From an uncultured Duodenibacillus sp. (GTDB taxonomy: Bacteria > Pseudomonadota > Gammaproteobacteria > Burkholderiales > Burkholderiaceae_F): a stretch of DNA of 64,000 bases. Both the position numbers and the translations under genes were made by a program. Under the pieces are notes generated by a model. That model had not been told where the DNA came from. It made no database searches and was given only the letters and a program-made list of their open reading frames with translations. Shown piece by piece: positions 45,535-52,958 of the stretch. Positions within the stretch are counted from its first letter, which is position 1. Each line of letters starts with the position of its first letter. Location of the stretch: assembly GCA_944390745.1 (NCBI GenBank), contig CALXQK010000016.1:47608-111607 (forward strand), read 5' to 3'.

Positions 45535-47454
45535 TCAGCAGGCCTCCTGCGTGTAGATGACCCTCAGGCCGCCCGCGCTCGAGCGGGCAAAGACAAGCCG
45601 CGCGCTGTGGCTGTCGGCAATGCCGCGCACGATGGAAAGCCCCATTCCGAGCCCCTCGGGCTTGACGCTTTGAAGCCGCGTGGCGAGCTTTCCAAGCGCC
45701 TCATCGGTGAGCGGCTCGCCGTTGTCCTCGACCTCAATGCAAAAGTGCGCATCCTCGCCGCGCACGGTGAGGTCGATGACGACCGCGCGGCCGTCTACCG
45801 TACGCACCTCGCTTGCGTTGCGCAGAAGGTTGAGCACGAGAAGCTCAAGCTCAAGCGAGTCGCCCATCACCTCAGCCTTCGGCACGGCGTAGTGCTCGCG
45901 CACCCTGGCCCTGACGTTGGAGCTCACATAAAGCGCGCGCACGGCGCGCCGGCAGATCTCGACCAGATCGCAGGGCTTGTGCGCGTGCTTTTGCTGTTTG
46001 GCGTAGGCGCGAACGCGCCCCACGATGCCCGCGATGCGCTGCGCCTCGCTCTCGATGCCGTCCAGGGCGAGCCGCACGTTGGCGTCGGCACGCGTCTGCT
46101 CGGGAAGCATCATGTCGAGAATAGCCTTGAAGTTGCAGATGGCGCCCACCGGAGAGTTGATCTCATGGGCGATCATGCCCGACATCTGGTTGACGATGTT
46201 GCGCCGCTCAAGGTTTCCGAGGCGGCGCCGGTGTTCGCGGGCCTCGGCCTCCATGCGGCGCTGCTCGGCCAGGGTTTCGGTGAGCTCGCGGGTGCGCCGC
46301 CGCACGAGCACCTGCAGCAGCGCGGCATAGACGAGCATGGAGGCAAGCAGCACGGCAAGCGCCCAGAAAAGAGGCTTGTGCCTTTCGTAGAGCGCCGAAA
46401 GGCTGAAGTCGCGCAGATAGGCGTAGGGACCGGCCTCAAGCGTTCGGTAGAGCGCGTCGACGGCCGTGTGCGACACCCAGGGCAGCCACTCATAGCCCTG
46501 CCCCGGATCCTGCGTCATGAGCGCGGCGGTGACGTCGCGCACCATCTTTTCGGGCGTCCATGAAAAGCCCGCAAAGCTCATGTCGGGGTAAAGGTCCGTT
46601 GAACGCCGGCAGGCAAGCGCCGCGTCGCTTCTGTCGTTGATCACCTTGAGCTCCCCGACCGCGGCAAGCCCCGTCGCCTCGAGCGACTCGAGCATGCAGG
46701 TCGGCAGCACCACCGCATCGGCCTTCCCGCCCCAGAGCGAGGCGATGATCTCCGGATAGTACTCAAAGAGAAAATCCCGCGAGCCGAAGAAGGTCTCCGG
46801 ATCAAAGCCCTGCCGCTTGATCTCGCCCAGGGCGGCGAGCCACCCGGGCAGCGAATCCGGGCGGCCGGCAACCACGCGCTTTCCCCGCAGGTCCTTGAGT
46901 TCGCTGAGATCGGTGCGATTCTTGAGCGCCACAAAGACCGAGCCCACGCTTTGCGCCGCCTCGCGGGCCAGAGCCGTCTTTCGCGCAGCGATCCGGAAGG
47001 ACTCGATGCCGGCGCGCTGCCAGACGGCGTCAAGCCCCACCGGAACGAACATGAAGTCGGGCCTGAGCTGCTTGAGCTGCGCTCCGTCGTCGGCCGTGAG
47101 AACCGTCTCAAGGCGAAACTGCGTGCCGGGCATGAGGCGGCTCAGGCGCTCGATCGTGGAGATCAGCACCGGGCGCTCGCGCCCAAGGTCAGAGGAGTCG
47201 GGCACGCCGATGGTGATGACGGGATAGGTCCCGGGAGCGGCGGCGTCTGCGGCCTCCCCGCTCGTGATGACGGGAAGCACGGTCGAAGCCGAGGAGCGAA
47301 CGTCGATGACAGGCGCGGCCCCGGATGCGGGAGTCGACAGCAGCCTCTGCTGCGCGTGCAGATCCGGCGCCGTCAGCGCCGCGCACGCCAAAAGCCCTGC
47401 GGCGGCAGGCCAAAACAGGGTCTTGAGAAAGGAGGCTGCAGCAAGAAAGGGCAT
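45535..47454 (-). CDS. TtrS-like sensor histidine kinase with PhnD-type periplasmic domain
   Basis: A 639-residue kinase. After a signal region (MPFLAAASFLKTLFWPAAAG) comes a periplasmic substrate-binding domain of the PhnD/TtrS type: YPVITIGVPDSSDLGRERPV, LKDLRGKRVVAGRPDSLPGW, EIIASLWGGKADAVVLPTCM. One transmembrane helix follows (LFWALAVLLASMLVYAALLQ, about residue 365), then the His box MIAHEINSPVGAICNFKAIL, the N box LLVLNLLRNASEV and the G boxes EDNGEPLTDEAL and GLGMGLSIVRGIADSH. TtrS senses tetrathionate; the ligand here is inferred only by analogy and may be an organic acid. It forms an operon with the regulator and a reductase. Confidence 0.92.
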   Translation of the reverse strand: MPFLAAASFLKTLFWPAAAGLLACAALTAPDLHAQQRLLSTPASGAAPVIDVRSSASTVLPVITSGEAADAAAPGTYPVITIGVPDSSDLGRERPVLISTIERLSRLMPGTQFRLETVLTADDGAQLKQLRPDFMFVPVGLDAVWQRAGIESFRIAARKTALAREAAQSVGSVFVALKNRTDLSELKDLRGKRVVAGRPDSLPGWLAALGEIKRQGFDPETFFGSRDFLFEYYPEIIASLWGGKADAVVLPTCMLESLEATGLAAVGELKVINDRSDAALACRRSTDLYPDMSFAGFSWTPEKMVRDVTAALMTQDPGQGYEWLPWVSHTAVDALYRTLEAGPYAYLRDFSLSALYERHKPLFWALAVLLASMLVYAALLQVLVRRRTRELTETLAEQRRMEAEAREHRRRLGNLERRNIVNQMSGMIAHEINSPVGAICNFKAILDMMLPEQTRADANVRLALDGIESEAQRIAGIVGRVRAYAKQQKHAHKPCDLVEICRRAVRALYVSSNVRARVREHYAVPKAEVMGDSLELELLVLNLLRNASEVRTVDGRAVVIDLTVRGEDAHFCIEVEDNGEPLTDEALGKLATRLQSVKPEGLGMGLSIVRGIADSHSARLVFARSSAGGLRVIYTQEAC

Positions 47455-47685
47455 CAGAGGCGGGCGCGCTTGTGTTCTTGAGAAGGAAATTGTAGCGGCC
47501 CTGCTTCAACGGGGTCAGTTTTTAAAAAAGGGCTGTCCCTGCGCCGGGAGACGCTGCGGCTTGGCAAAACCGCACGCCCCGGCTCTCAAGGGTCACCGCC
47601 AGGCGCTAGAAGTGTTCCGGCCGCCCCGGGGGCTGCTGCCGGCGCCCAGGCGAACTGGGGAAGAAAGCGAATGTTTGGTGAGGCT

Positions 47686-47970
47686 TCAGGCCGCAGAAAG
47701 CGCCTGCTGCGCCAGAAGAATCCTGAGAATCTGCCAGGCGGGCATTTTTTCGAAGTATTCGCCCCTTGCGGCGTCAGCCGGCCGATCCCCGCAGTCGGGA
47801 AGATAGTCGATGAGCCGCTCGACTTCGGGAGAAAACTCGCGCCAGACGGCGCACAGCATCTGCTCGTCGCCGCCTGCGGCGATGTCGCCGCGAATCCGTG
47901 CAATCAGCGCCGACGAGCCGCTGCAGGCCGACGTCGGCAATCCTGTAGAAGCAATGGACGCATTGGTCAC
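47686..47970 (-). CDS. Small hypothetical protein
   Basis: A 94-residue frame from a GTG at 47970, preceded by GAGAGG at ribosome-binding distance. The product is MTNASIASTGLPTSACSGSS, then helical (QMLCAVWREFSPEVERLIDY, MPAWQILRILLAQQALS). No known domain, signal or membrane span. It stands alone between the sensor kinase and the aldehyde dehydrogenase. Composition looks protein-like, but no homology is recognised, so it may be spurious. Confidence 0.45.
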   Translation of the reverse strand: MTNASIASTGLPTSACSGSSALIARIRGDIAAGGDEQMLCAVWREFSPEVERLIDYLPDCGDRPADAARGEYFEKMPAWQILRILLAQQALSAA

Positions 47971-48279
47971 GGTTTGAAACCTCTCTTGAAAATGTCGGCG
48001 CGGCTAGTCCGCAGGGACGGCTGCGGCCAGAGCGCAGCCCGCCTCGTCTTCTTGAGTCTAAGGAGCGTCCCGCGGCTTGAAAAGGAAAGCGCGGACCCGA
48101 TGACCGAATCCGCCTCATCCGTATAGCCGGGGTGCGCGCCCCGGATCGGCAGCCCGTCGCCGAAAAAAAGCGCAGGGCGCCGCCAGGGCCATGTCGGCCG
48201 GCGACACCCTGCTGACTTTGAAACCGGCCGGCACAGGGCGCACGCGCTGCCAGGCGCCTGCGCCCCGGGCCGCAGGCGC
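47971..48279. other. Intergenic region, nothing recognised
   Basis: About 310 GC-rich nt between the small hypothetical gene and the aldehyde dehydrogenase stop. No hairpin followed by T-run, promoter pair or ORF stands out. Confidence 0.4.
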
Positions 48280-49755
48280 CTAGAAGAATCCCCTCTTTGC
48301 CTCAGAGAGCGAGATGTAGATGTTCTTGGCCTGCGTGTAGTGCGCGAGCATCATCTTGTGGGTCTCGCGGCCGATGCCCGACTTCTTGTAGCCGCCGAAG
48401 GGGGCATGCGCGGGCAGCTCGTTGTAGGTGTTGACCCACATGCGGCCGGTGCGCACGCCACGCGCCACGCGAAGCGCGCGGTTGATGTCGCGCGTCCAGA
48501 CGGCGCCGCCCAGACCGTATTCGCTGTCGTTGGCCATGGCCACGACCTCGTCCTCGGTCTCGAACTTGATCACGACCGCCACCGGTCCGAAGATCTCCTC
48601 GCGGGCCACGCGCATGTCGTTGGTCACGTCCACCAGAAGCGTGGGCTGCATGAAGGCGCCCTTCTCGAGCCCCTCGACCACGGCGCGCTCGCCGCCAGCA
48701 AGCACGCGCGCGCCCTCCTTTTTGCCGATCTCGACGTAGGAGAGGATCTTCTCGAGCTGCTTTTCGTTGACCTGGGCGCCCATCTGGGTGTCCATCGACA
48801 TCGGGTTGCCGACCCTGACCTTCTTGAAGGCCTCGGCAAGGCGGCTCACAAACTCGTCGTAGATGCCCGCCTGCACGAAGATGCGCGAGCCCGCGCAGCA
48901 GACCTGGCCCTGGTTGAAGAGAATGCCGATCTGCGCGCCCTCAATGGCCTTGTCGAGCTGGCAGTCGTCAAAGTAGATGTTGGCCGACTTGCCGCCGAGC
49001 TCGAGCGTGGCCGGAACGAGCCTGTCGGCCGCCGCACGCGCCACGCTGTAGCCCACCTCGGTCGAGCCGGTGAAGGCAAGCTTGTCAAAGCCCGGATTGT
49101 CGAGCATGGCCTGACCGCTGCCCGAGCCGCGTCCGGTGAGAATGTTGACGACGCCGGCAGGAAGAATGCTGTTGAGCAGCTCGCCCAGGCGCAGCAGCGA
49201 CAGCGGCGTCGTCGACGAGGGCTTGATCACGAGCGTGTTGCCCGCGGCAAGCGCCGGCGCAATCTTCCAGGCGCCCATCAGCAGCGGGAAGTTCCAGGGG
49301 ATGATCTGGCCCACCACGCCGATGGGCTCGCGCAGCACCATCGAGAGCGTGTTGTCGTCGATCATCACCGCCGAGCCCTCCTCCGAGCGCAGGCAGCCCG
49401 CAAAGTAGCGGAAGTGGTCCGACGACAGCGGCACGTCCACAAGCGTCGTTTCGCGCAGCGGCTTGCCGTTGTCGCGCGTTTCAATTTCCGCGAGCTCCGC
49501 GGCATGCTCATCAATGAGGTCGGCCGCCTTCAAAAGCAGCGCGGCGCGCTCCTGAGGCGACTTCGCAGCCCAGGCGGGAAACGCGGCGCGCGCGGCGTCA
49601 ACCGCCTTCTGCACGTCGCCCGCCGAGGCGTTGGCGCAGGTCGCGAGATGCTCGCCCGTGGCCGGATCATAGCTTTCAAACGTGGCGCCGCCCTCGGCGT
49701 CCACCCACTGGCCCCCGATCAACAACTTGTACTGCTTGGCGAATTGGTAGGTCAT
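48280..49755 (-). CDS. NAD(P)-dependent aldehyde dehydrogenase
   Basis: A 491-residue ALDH superfamily enzyme oxidising aldehydes to acids. Signatures: PWNFPLLMGAWKIAPALAAG with the Asn of the oxyanion site, LAFTGSTEVGYSVA (cofactor loop), the general-base Glu in ATLELGGKSANIYFDD, and the catalytic Cys in FNQGQVCCAGSRIF. EEIFGPVAVVIKF and the C-terminal PFGGYKKSGIGRE complete the fold. It is closest to the AldB/ExaC group used for short-chain aldehydes such as acetaldehyde, but specificity is inferred. An AGGAG site precedes the ATG. It is transcribed alone, divergent from tRNA-Ser. Confidence 0.94.
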   Translation of the reverse strand: MTYQFAKQYKLLIGGQWVDAEGGATFESYDPATGEHLATCANASAGDVQKAVDAARAAFPAWAAKSPQERAALLLKAADLIDEHAAELAEIETRDNGKPLRETTLVDVPLSSDHFRYFAGCLRSEEGSAVMIDDNTLSMVLREPIGVVGQIIPWNFPLLMGAWKIAPALAAGNTLVIKPSSTTPLSLLRLGELLNSILPAGVVNILTGRGSGSGQAMLDNPGFDKLAFTGSTEVGYSVARAAADRLVPATLELGGKSANIYFDDCQLDKAIEGAQIGILFNQGQVCCAGSRIFVQAGIYDEFVSRLAEAFKKVRVGNPMSMDTQMGAQVNEKQLEKILSYVEIGKKEGARVLAGGERAVVEGLEKGAFMQPTLLVDVTNDMRVAREEIFGPVAVVIKFETEDEVVAMANDSEYGLGGAVWTRDINRALRVARGVRTGRMWVNTYNELPAHAPFGGYKKSGIGRETHKMMLAHYTQAKNIYISLSEAKRGFF

Positions 49756-49970
49756 TTGTTCTGCTCCTAGTGATTTGTGCGGCCGCCGCAGGCGGCCGGA
49801 GGATGCATGGCGGATGGAGGACTCGACGCAGGCTTTAAGGCATCGGACCCTCCCAGTTGAGAACCATTATCAAAAAGAACGCAGACTCTGAAAATAGCCC
49901 GATGTGTGTAAAAATCGCGTCTGATCGGCCTAGGGAAATCAACGCAGGCGTAATTCCTGCTCTCAAGGCC

Positions 49971-49999
49971 TTTACAAGAGAGGGTTTTTCGTATAAGAT
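49971..49999 (+). promoter_or_regulatory. Probable promoter of tRNA-Ser
   Basis: TTTACA (49971-49976), a 17-nt spacer and TAAGAT (49994-49999), ending 32 nt before the tRNA 5' end. Both hexamers are good matches to sigma70. Confidence 0.6.
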
Positions 50000-50031
50000 G
50001 CCGCGTCTGTTCACAGGAACACAACCAGGCC

Positions 50032-50121
50032 GGAAGGGTGGCAGAGTGGTTGAATGTACCGCCCTGGAAAGGCGGCGTGTCCAATAGGGCACCGAGGGTT
50101 CGAATCCCTCCCCTTCCGCCA
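50032..50121 (+). tRNA. tRNA-Ser (anticodon GGA)
   Basis: The acceptor stem GGAAGGG (50032-50038) pairs with CCCTTCC (50111-50117), followed by discriminator G and an encoded CCA. The anticodon arm CGCCCTGGAAAGGCG presents GGA in loop CTGGAAA. The long variable arm and the GGTTCGAATCC T-arm are typical of a class II serine tRNA of 90 nt. A terminator follows at once, and beyond it lies phage-like debris, so this tRNA probably served as a phage integration site. Confidence 0.97.
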
Positions 50122-50133
50122 GCAGATTTTGAA

Positions 50134-50162
50134 GGCTCCCCACGTAGGGAGCCTTTATTTTT
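50134..50162 (+). terminator. Rho-independent terminator of tRNA-Ser
   Basis: GGCTCCC (50134-50140) pairs with GGGAGCC (50147-50153), followed by TTTATTTTT. Confidence 0.88.
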
Positions 50163-50466
50163 GGGCAATCGCCGGAAAGGCCCTTTATTTCCGCGGCTCG
50201 GCAAGAGACGGCAACGCGCTGATACGGACGATTTCGAGCGGACGCAAATGCTGCAGCCCTAACATTCTTTTCCCCCGCCATCCAGCGCACCGGGCGCCCG
50301 CGCCTGAAAAAATCGACTCAACAGCCGCCGTGCACGGGCGTCGCCGGCGGCCGAAAGACAAACCAGCAGCTGCACCACAGGGCGGTGCTCCGGCGCCAAT
50401 CTCGACAGGGCGTATCGCCAGCGGAGCTTTGCCGGCAGCCGGCGCCACTGCCGCTCAGCCAGAGTC

Positions 50467-50619
50467 TTACTTTCCAAGCAAGGCACGCAGCACATCCTCC
50501 TTTCGCCCCAGAGCCTTGAGCACGCTTTCCTCAACCGTCTGATCGGCGATCAGATGGTGGACGGAAACGGGCCGCGGGTGACCGGACTGGGCCTGACGCG
50601 TGGGGCCGATGCTTCCCGA
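50467..50619 (-). pseudogene. C-terminal fragment of a phage-type SNF2 helicase
   Basis: Fifty codons remain between an upstream TGA (50622-50620) and the TAA at 50469-50467. The segment QAQSGHPRPVSVHHLIADQT and VEESVLKALGRKEDVLRALL matches the end of phage SNF2/DEAD helicases (motif VI region then the 'VHHLIAxxTxxExVxxAL' tail). The rest of the helicase is missing, so this is a remnant of a prophage next to the tRNA. An overlapping 91-residue frame (50259-50534, minus) could be a following phage ORF but is weak. The remaining DNA from 50163 to 50740 holds nothing else recognised. Confidence 0.7.
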
Positions 50620-50740
50620 TCAAGAAGGGCGAAATCGTGGAGTTTCACCCTGGGGGCGCAAGCACTGAGACGCGGAGGAGCGTCCACTTCGTTCCTCTCA
50701 GCAACGCTGTGTGATCTGACGGACGCAAAGGAGGTGTGCC

Positions 50741-51109
50741 ATGGCCTTTAAGGACAGACTTGCCTCCTTGTGTGCTCGCTTCTGGAGCAAGAACGAGAAC
50801 GCCGCGATTGCAGAGCTCGGCTACCCGAGTGGAGCAAGCCAGCAATCGTCATTCGTGAACTCACAGGCCTACACGATGCCCTTTGCCGGGTGGATTTCCT
50901 ACTCGCTGCAGGCAACGGCCGCGGGCCAGTGGCTGAACGTTTACGATCGGAGAAACAACTTCGTCCCGTATGAAATTCGGTCCGTAGGCGCTGATCAGCT
51001 ATTGACGGCTTTCGTCCCCTTCGCAAAGGGAGACGTTTTCTCGATCGACTGCTCGGTGCCGGGCGCCGGAGGCTCGATCTACTTCATCAAGGCAATCGGC
51101 GTCGATTGA
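50741..51109 (+). CDS. Phage-like small protein of unknown function
   Basis: A 122-residue protein preceded by a near-perfect ribosome-binding site (AAAGGAGGTG). After a short basic N-terminus (MAFKDRLASLCARFWSKNEN) it is beta-rich with many aromatics (PFAGWISYSLQATAAGQWLN, VPYEIRSVGADQLLTAFVPF, GSIYFIKAIGVD), like small phage structural or tail-associated proteins. No family is recognised. Its place in the tRNA-adjacent relic supports a prophage origin. GC is somewhat below average. Confidence 0.7.
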   Translation: MAFKDRLASLCARFWSKNENAAIAELGYPSGASQQSSFVNSQAYTMPFAGWISYSLQATAAGQWLNVYDRRNNFVPYEIRSVGADQLLTAFVPFAKGDVFSIDCSVPGAGGSIYFIKAIGVD

Positions 51110-51210
51110 CACCACGGTGGCGGGGTCTTCTTTGGCTCGCCGCCTCTCAAAAGCACGCGGGCCTCGGCAGTCGTCGAACTACCGAGGCCCTTTACTTACG
51201 CACATAGCAT

Positions 51211-51259
51211 ATCAAAAGAAGGATGACGAAAATCAAAATTTTCGTGACCTTCCTTGATA
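51211..51259. repeat. Long imperfect inverted repeat in the prophage relic
   Basis: ATCAAAAGAAGGATGACGAAAAT pairs, with small bulges, with ATTTTCGTGACCTTCCTTGAT around a CAAA loop, giving a hairpin of about 20 bp. A second shorter inverted repeat (GATGATT / AATCATC) follows at 51271-51299. Both are AT-rich and unlike the chromosome. This may be a transcribed RNA structure or regulator site. Confidence 0.5.
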
Positions 51260-51308
51260 TACTCGCGACAGATGATTTTCTAGGTTGCATTAATCATCTA
51301 CCTTGAAG

Positions 51309-51339
51309 CGGCTCAGTGTTACCAGCACTGAGCCGTTTT
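51309..51339 (+). terminator. Rho-independent terminator
   Basis: CGGCTCAGTG (51309-51318) and CACTGAGCCG (51326-51335) form a perfect 10-bp stem followed by TTTTG. It closes the transcript running through the 122-aa phage-like gene or the structured RNA after it. Confidence 0.85.
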
Positions 51340-51490
51340 GTCGTGGTTTTGTCCCCGACGAAAGAGTGGCTACCACAACAAAACCACTCAATTTTTGCGG
51401 GCAATGCAACAAATCCCGCTGGACATCTCCGCGTTCTACCCTGCCTGCCGCCTGCCACCTACCAGCTACCTACCTGCTACCTACCACCCA

Positions 51491-51513
51491 CCCCGCCTTG
51501 TGCGGGGTTTTTT
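51491..51513 (+). terminator. Rho-independent terminator before the 100-aa relic gene
   Basis: CCCCGC / GCGGGG with a 5-nt loop, followed by six T. It comes after a short CTACC-rich tandem stretch (about 51448-51487). Between 51110 and 51656 no protein gene is supported; the DNA holds the hairpins and terminators listed. Confidence 0.82.
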
Positions 51514-51597
51514 GTGCGCATGTGCTGCGCGGTGAGTGCGAGCATCTAACACATGAAGCGCAGGCCGTGCGCGAGACTTCGTTTCAGACAGAGAAAA

Positions 51598-51656
51598 CCC
51601 CCGCACTAGTTGGAGTTACTCGGGGGCATGAGAAACCTTCTTCCCTTGGGAGGTTT
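51598..51656 (+). promoter_or_regulatory. Two-hairpin leader that masks a ribosome-binding site
   Basis: CCCCC (51598-51602) pairs with GGGGG (51622-51626). Just downstream AAACCT (51633-51638) pairs with AGGTTT (51651-51656), and the GGGAGG ribosome-binding site (51648-51653) lies in the 3' arm right before the ATG at 51657. The layout suggests translation control by structure or an antisense RNA. Confidence 0.5.
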
Positions 51657-51959
51657 ATGGCAAACGTTTTATCAACTTTGAGATTGGGTGAGCTCATGGC
51701 AAAGGACAAAGCGAAGAAACTGTTGGAAAAGCTCGGTATGAAGGTCGATGAGGTGAGCGACGAGCTCGAAGAGAAGATCACGGAGTGGAAGAGCACTTTT
51801 TGTGAGCAAGGCTGCTGCGCAATCCCAGTTGCGTACGGTGCAGTCGGTGCAATCATTGAGCGCTGCATTCAAGCTCAGGGCCGGCCGCAAGAAGCCGCGC
51901 GCATGCCGCTATCGATCCCCTCGCTCACGCACGGGGAATTTTCCGCGGCATGTCGTTAG
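51657..51959 (+). CDS. Small prophage-relic protein of unknown function
   Basis: A 100-residue frame from the ATG at 51657; a second ATG at 51696 (MAKDKAKKLLEKLGMK) also has a possible ribosome-binding site. The N-terminal half is a charged helix (KLLEKLGMKVDEVSDELEEK), followed by a Cys cluster (FCEQGCCAIP) and a short hydrophobic helix (VAYGAVGAIIERCI). The last 25 residues look random and may be read-through of degraded DNA. No family recognised. It lies between the tRNA-side relic and the peptidase operon. Confidence 0.5.
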   Translation: MANVLSTLRLGELMAKDKAKKLLEKLGMKVDEVSDELEEKITEWKSTFCEQGCCAIPVAYGAVGAIIERCIQAQGRPQEAARMPLSIPSLTHGEFSAACR

Positions 51960-52022
51960 AGCCAGGCTCAGACAAGGCCCAGATCAATCAGGCAGCCGGT
52001 CCGATGCACTGACGCCGGCAGC

Positions 52023-52949
52023 CTACGCCTGCACAAGCTCAAAGAGAATCTGCCGCTGCATCACCAGCGCGTCGGTGCAGGCGAAGAACACGTGCCCGTC
52101 CATGGGCGCAAGCACGCGGCAGAGCACGTCGCCTTCAAGGGAGTCGAGAATTTCTCCGAGCAGCGCTCCCTTCTGCACGAGGCTTCCGGCAGCGGCCGCC
52201 GCATGAAAGATGCCGGCGGCCGGCGCGTGCACGGCGCACAGATCGGCGTCCTGGATGACGACGCTGGGCACGCCCTCGTCTGCGTCGCAGTCAATCAATC
52301 CCTGTCGCTTGAAAAAGCGCAGCACCGCATCGACGGCCTCGATCGAACTTGCCGCATCAATACTCTCGGTGCTGGCCGTAAAGATCGTATAGGCGCGCGT
52401 ATCCCAGATCTGCCAGTTGTAGTTGAGCGTGGCCGTGTCAATCGGCAGAGGCTTTCGGACCATCACGTACGACAGTCCAAAGTCCCTTGCAGCCACCGGG
52501 TCGCCGAAGTCGGTCTGCATCATGCGCACATGCGGCATGAAGCCGCCGCGGATGTAGTACGACGCAAAGTGAATGCCCCACCTCCAGCCCTGGAGGTGCT
52601 CAAAGAGGCCGGCGGCGATGCGCTGGGTCGTCTCGCCCTGGTCGTAGCCCGGAAACATCCGGTTGATGTCCGTGTCGTCCATCGCCCAGAAGCGCTTGCC
52701 GATGTTGATGGAGTACGGGTTGACGCAGGGAATCACCTCGATGCCGGCGCCCCTGCGGATGCCGCCCGCCTCCTCGATCGCCTTGAGGCGCCGCACGAGC
52801 TGCGAGCAGATGTAGAGCTGCTGGATTTCGTTGCCGCGCATGGCGCCCACGACGGCCGCGCTTTTTTCGCCGCCGCCGAAGCGAAAGCCCGTGATCTCCA
52901 GGGGCTCGCGATAAAGCGAGGGCATTTCAAAGATCTTGATGCGCTCCAT
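52023..52949 (-). CDS. M14 AstE/AspA-like protein with altered zinc motif
   Basis: A 308-residue member of the succinylglutamate desuccinylase/aspartoacylase family of zinc carboxypeptidase-fold amidohydrolases. The usual first zinc motif HGDE is replaced by MRGNE (VVGAMRGNEIQQLYICSQLV), so the first zinc His is missing. ECHIA-like GIHFASYYIRGGFMPHVRMM retains the second His region. The C-terminal domain (VHAPAAGIFHAAAAAGSLVQ, LGEILDSLEGDVLCRVLAPM) is the lipoyl-like barrel seen in such proteins. It follows its canonical neighbour by 9 nt, and the two may form a heteromer with this one as a modified partner. Substrate unknown. Confidence 0.85.
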   Translation of the reverse strand: MERIKIFEMPSLYREPLEITGFRFGGGEKSAAVVGAMRGNEIQQLYICSQLVRRLKAIEEAGGIRRGAGIEVIPCVNPYSINIGKRFWAMDDTDINRMFPGYDQGETTQRIAAGLFEHLQGWRWGIHFASYYIRGGFMPHVRMMQTDFGDPVAARDFGLSYVMVRKPLPIDTATLNYNWQIWDTRAYTIFTASTESIDAASSIEAVDAVLRFFKRQGLIDCDADEGVPSVVIQDADLCAVHAPAAGIFHAAAAAGSLVQKGALLGEILDSLEGDVLCRVLAPMDGHVFFACTDALVMQRQILFELVQA

Positions 52950-52958
52950 GACGCCTCC

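Noticed and set aside
50259-50534. 91-residue minus-strand ORF overlapping the helicase fragment
   Set aside because: It could be a small phage ORF, but it overlaps the better-supported helicase tail and has no homology I recognise.
51448-51487. CTACC-rich tandem stretch as a CRISPR-like repeat
   Set aside because: Units are 5-10 nt, irregular and without spacers; it is a short low-complexity stretch.
50122-52022. att-type direct repeat of the tRNA-Ser 3' end
   Set aside because: Scanning by eye I found no second copy of the tRNA 3' sequence in this interval, so no attachment site is claimed.
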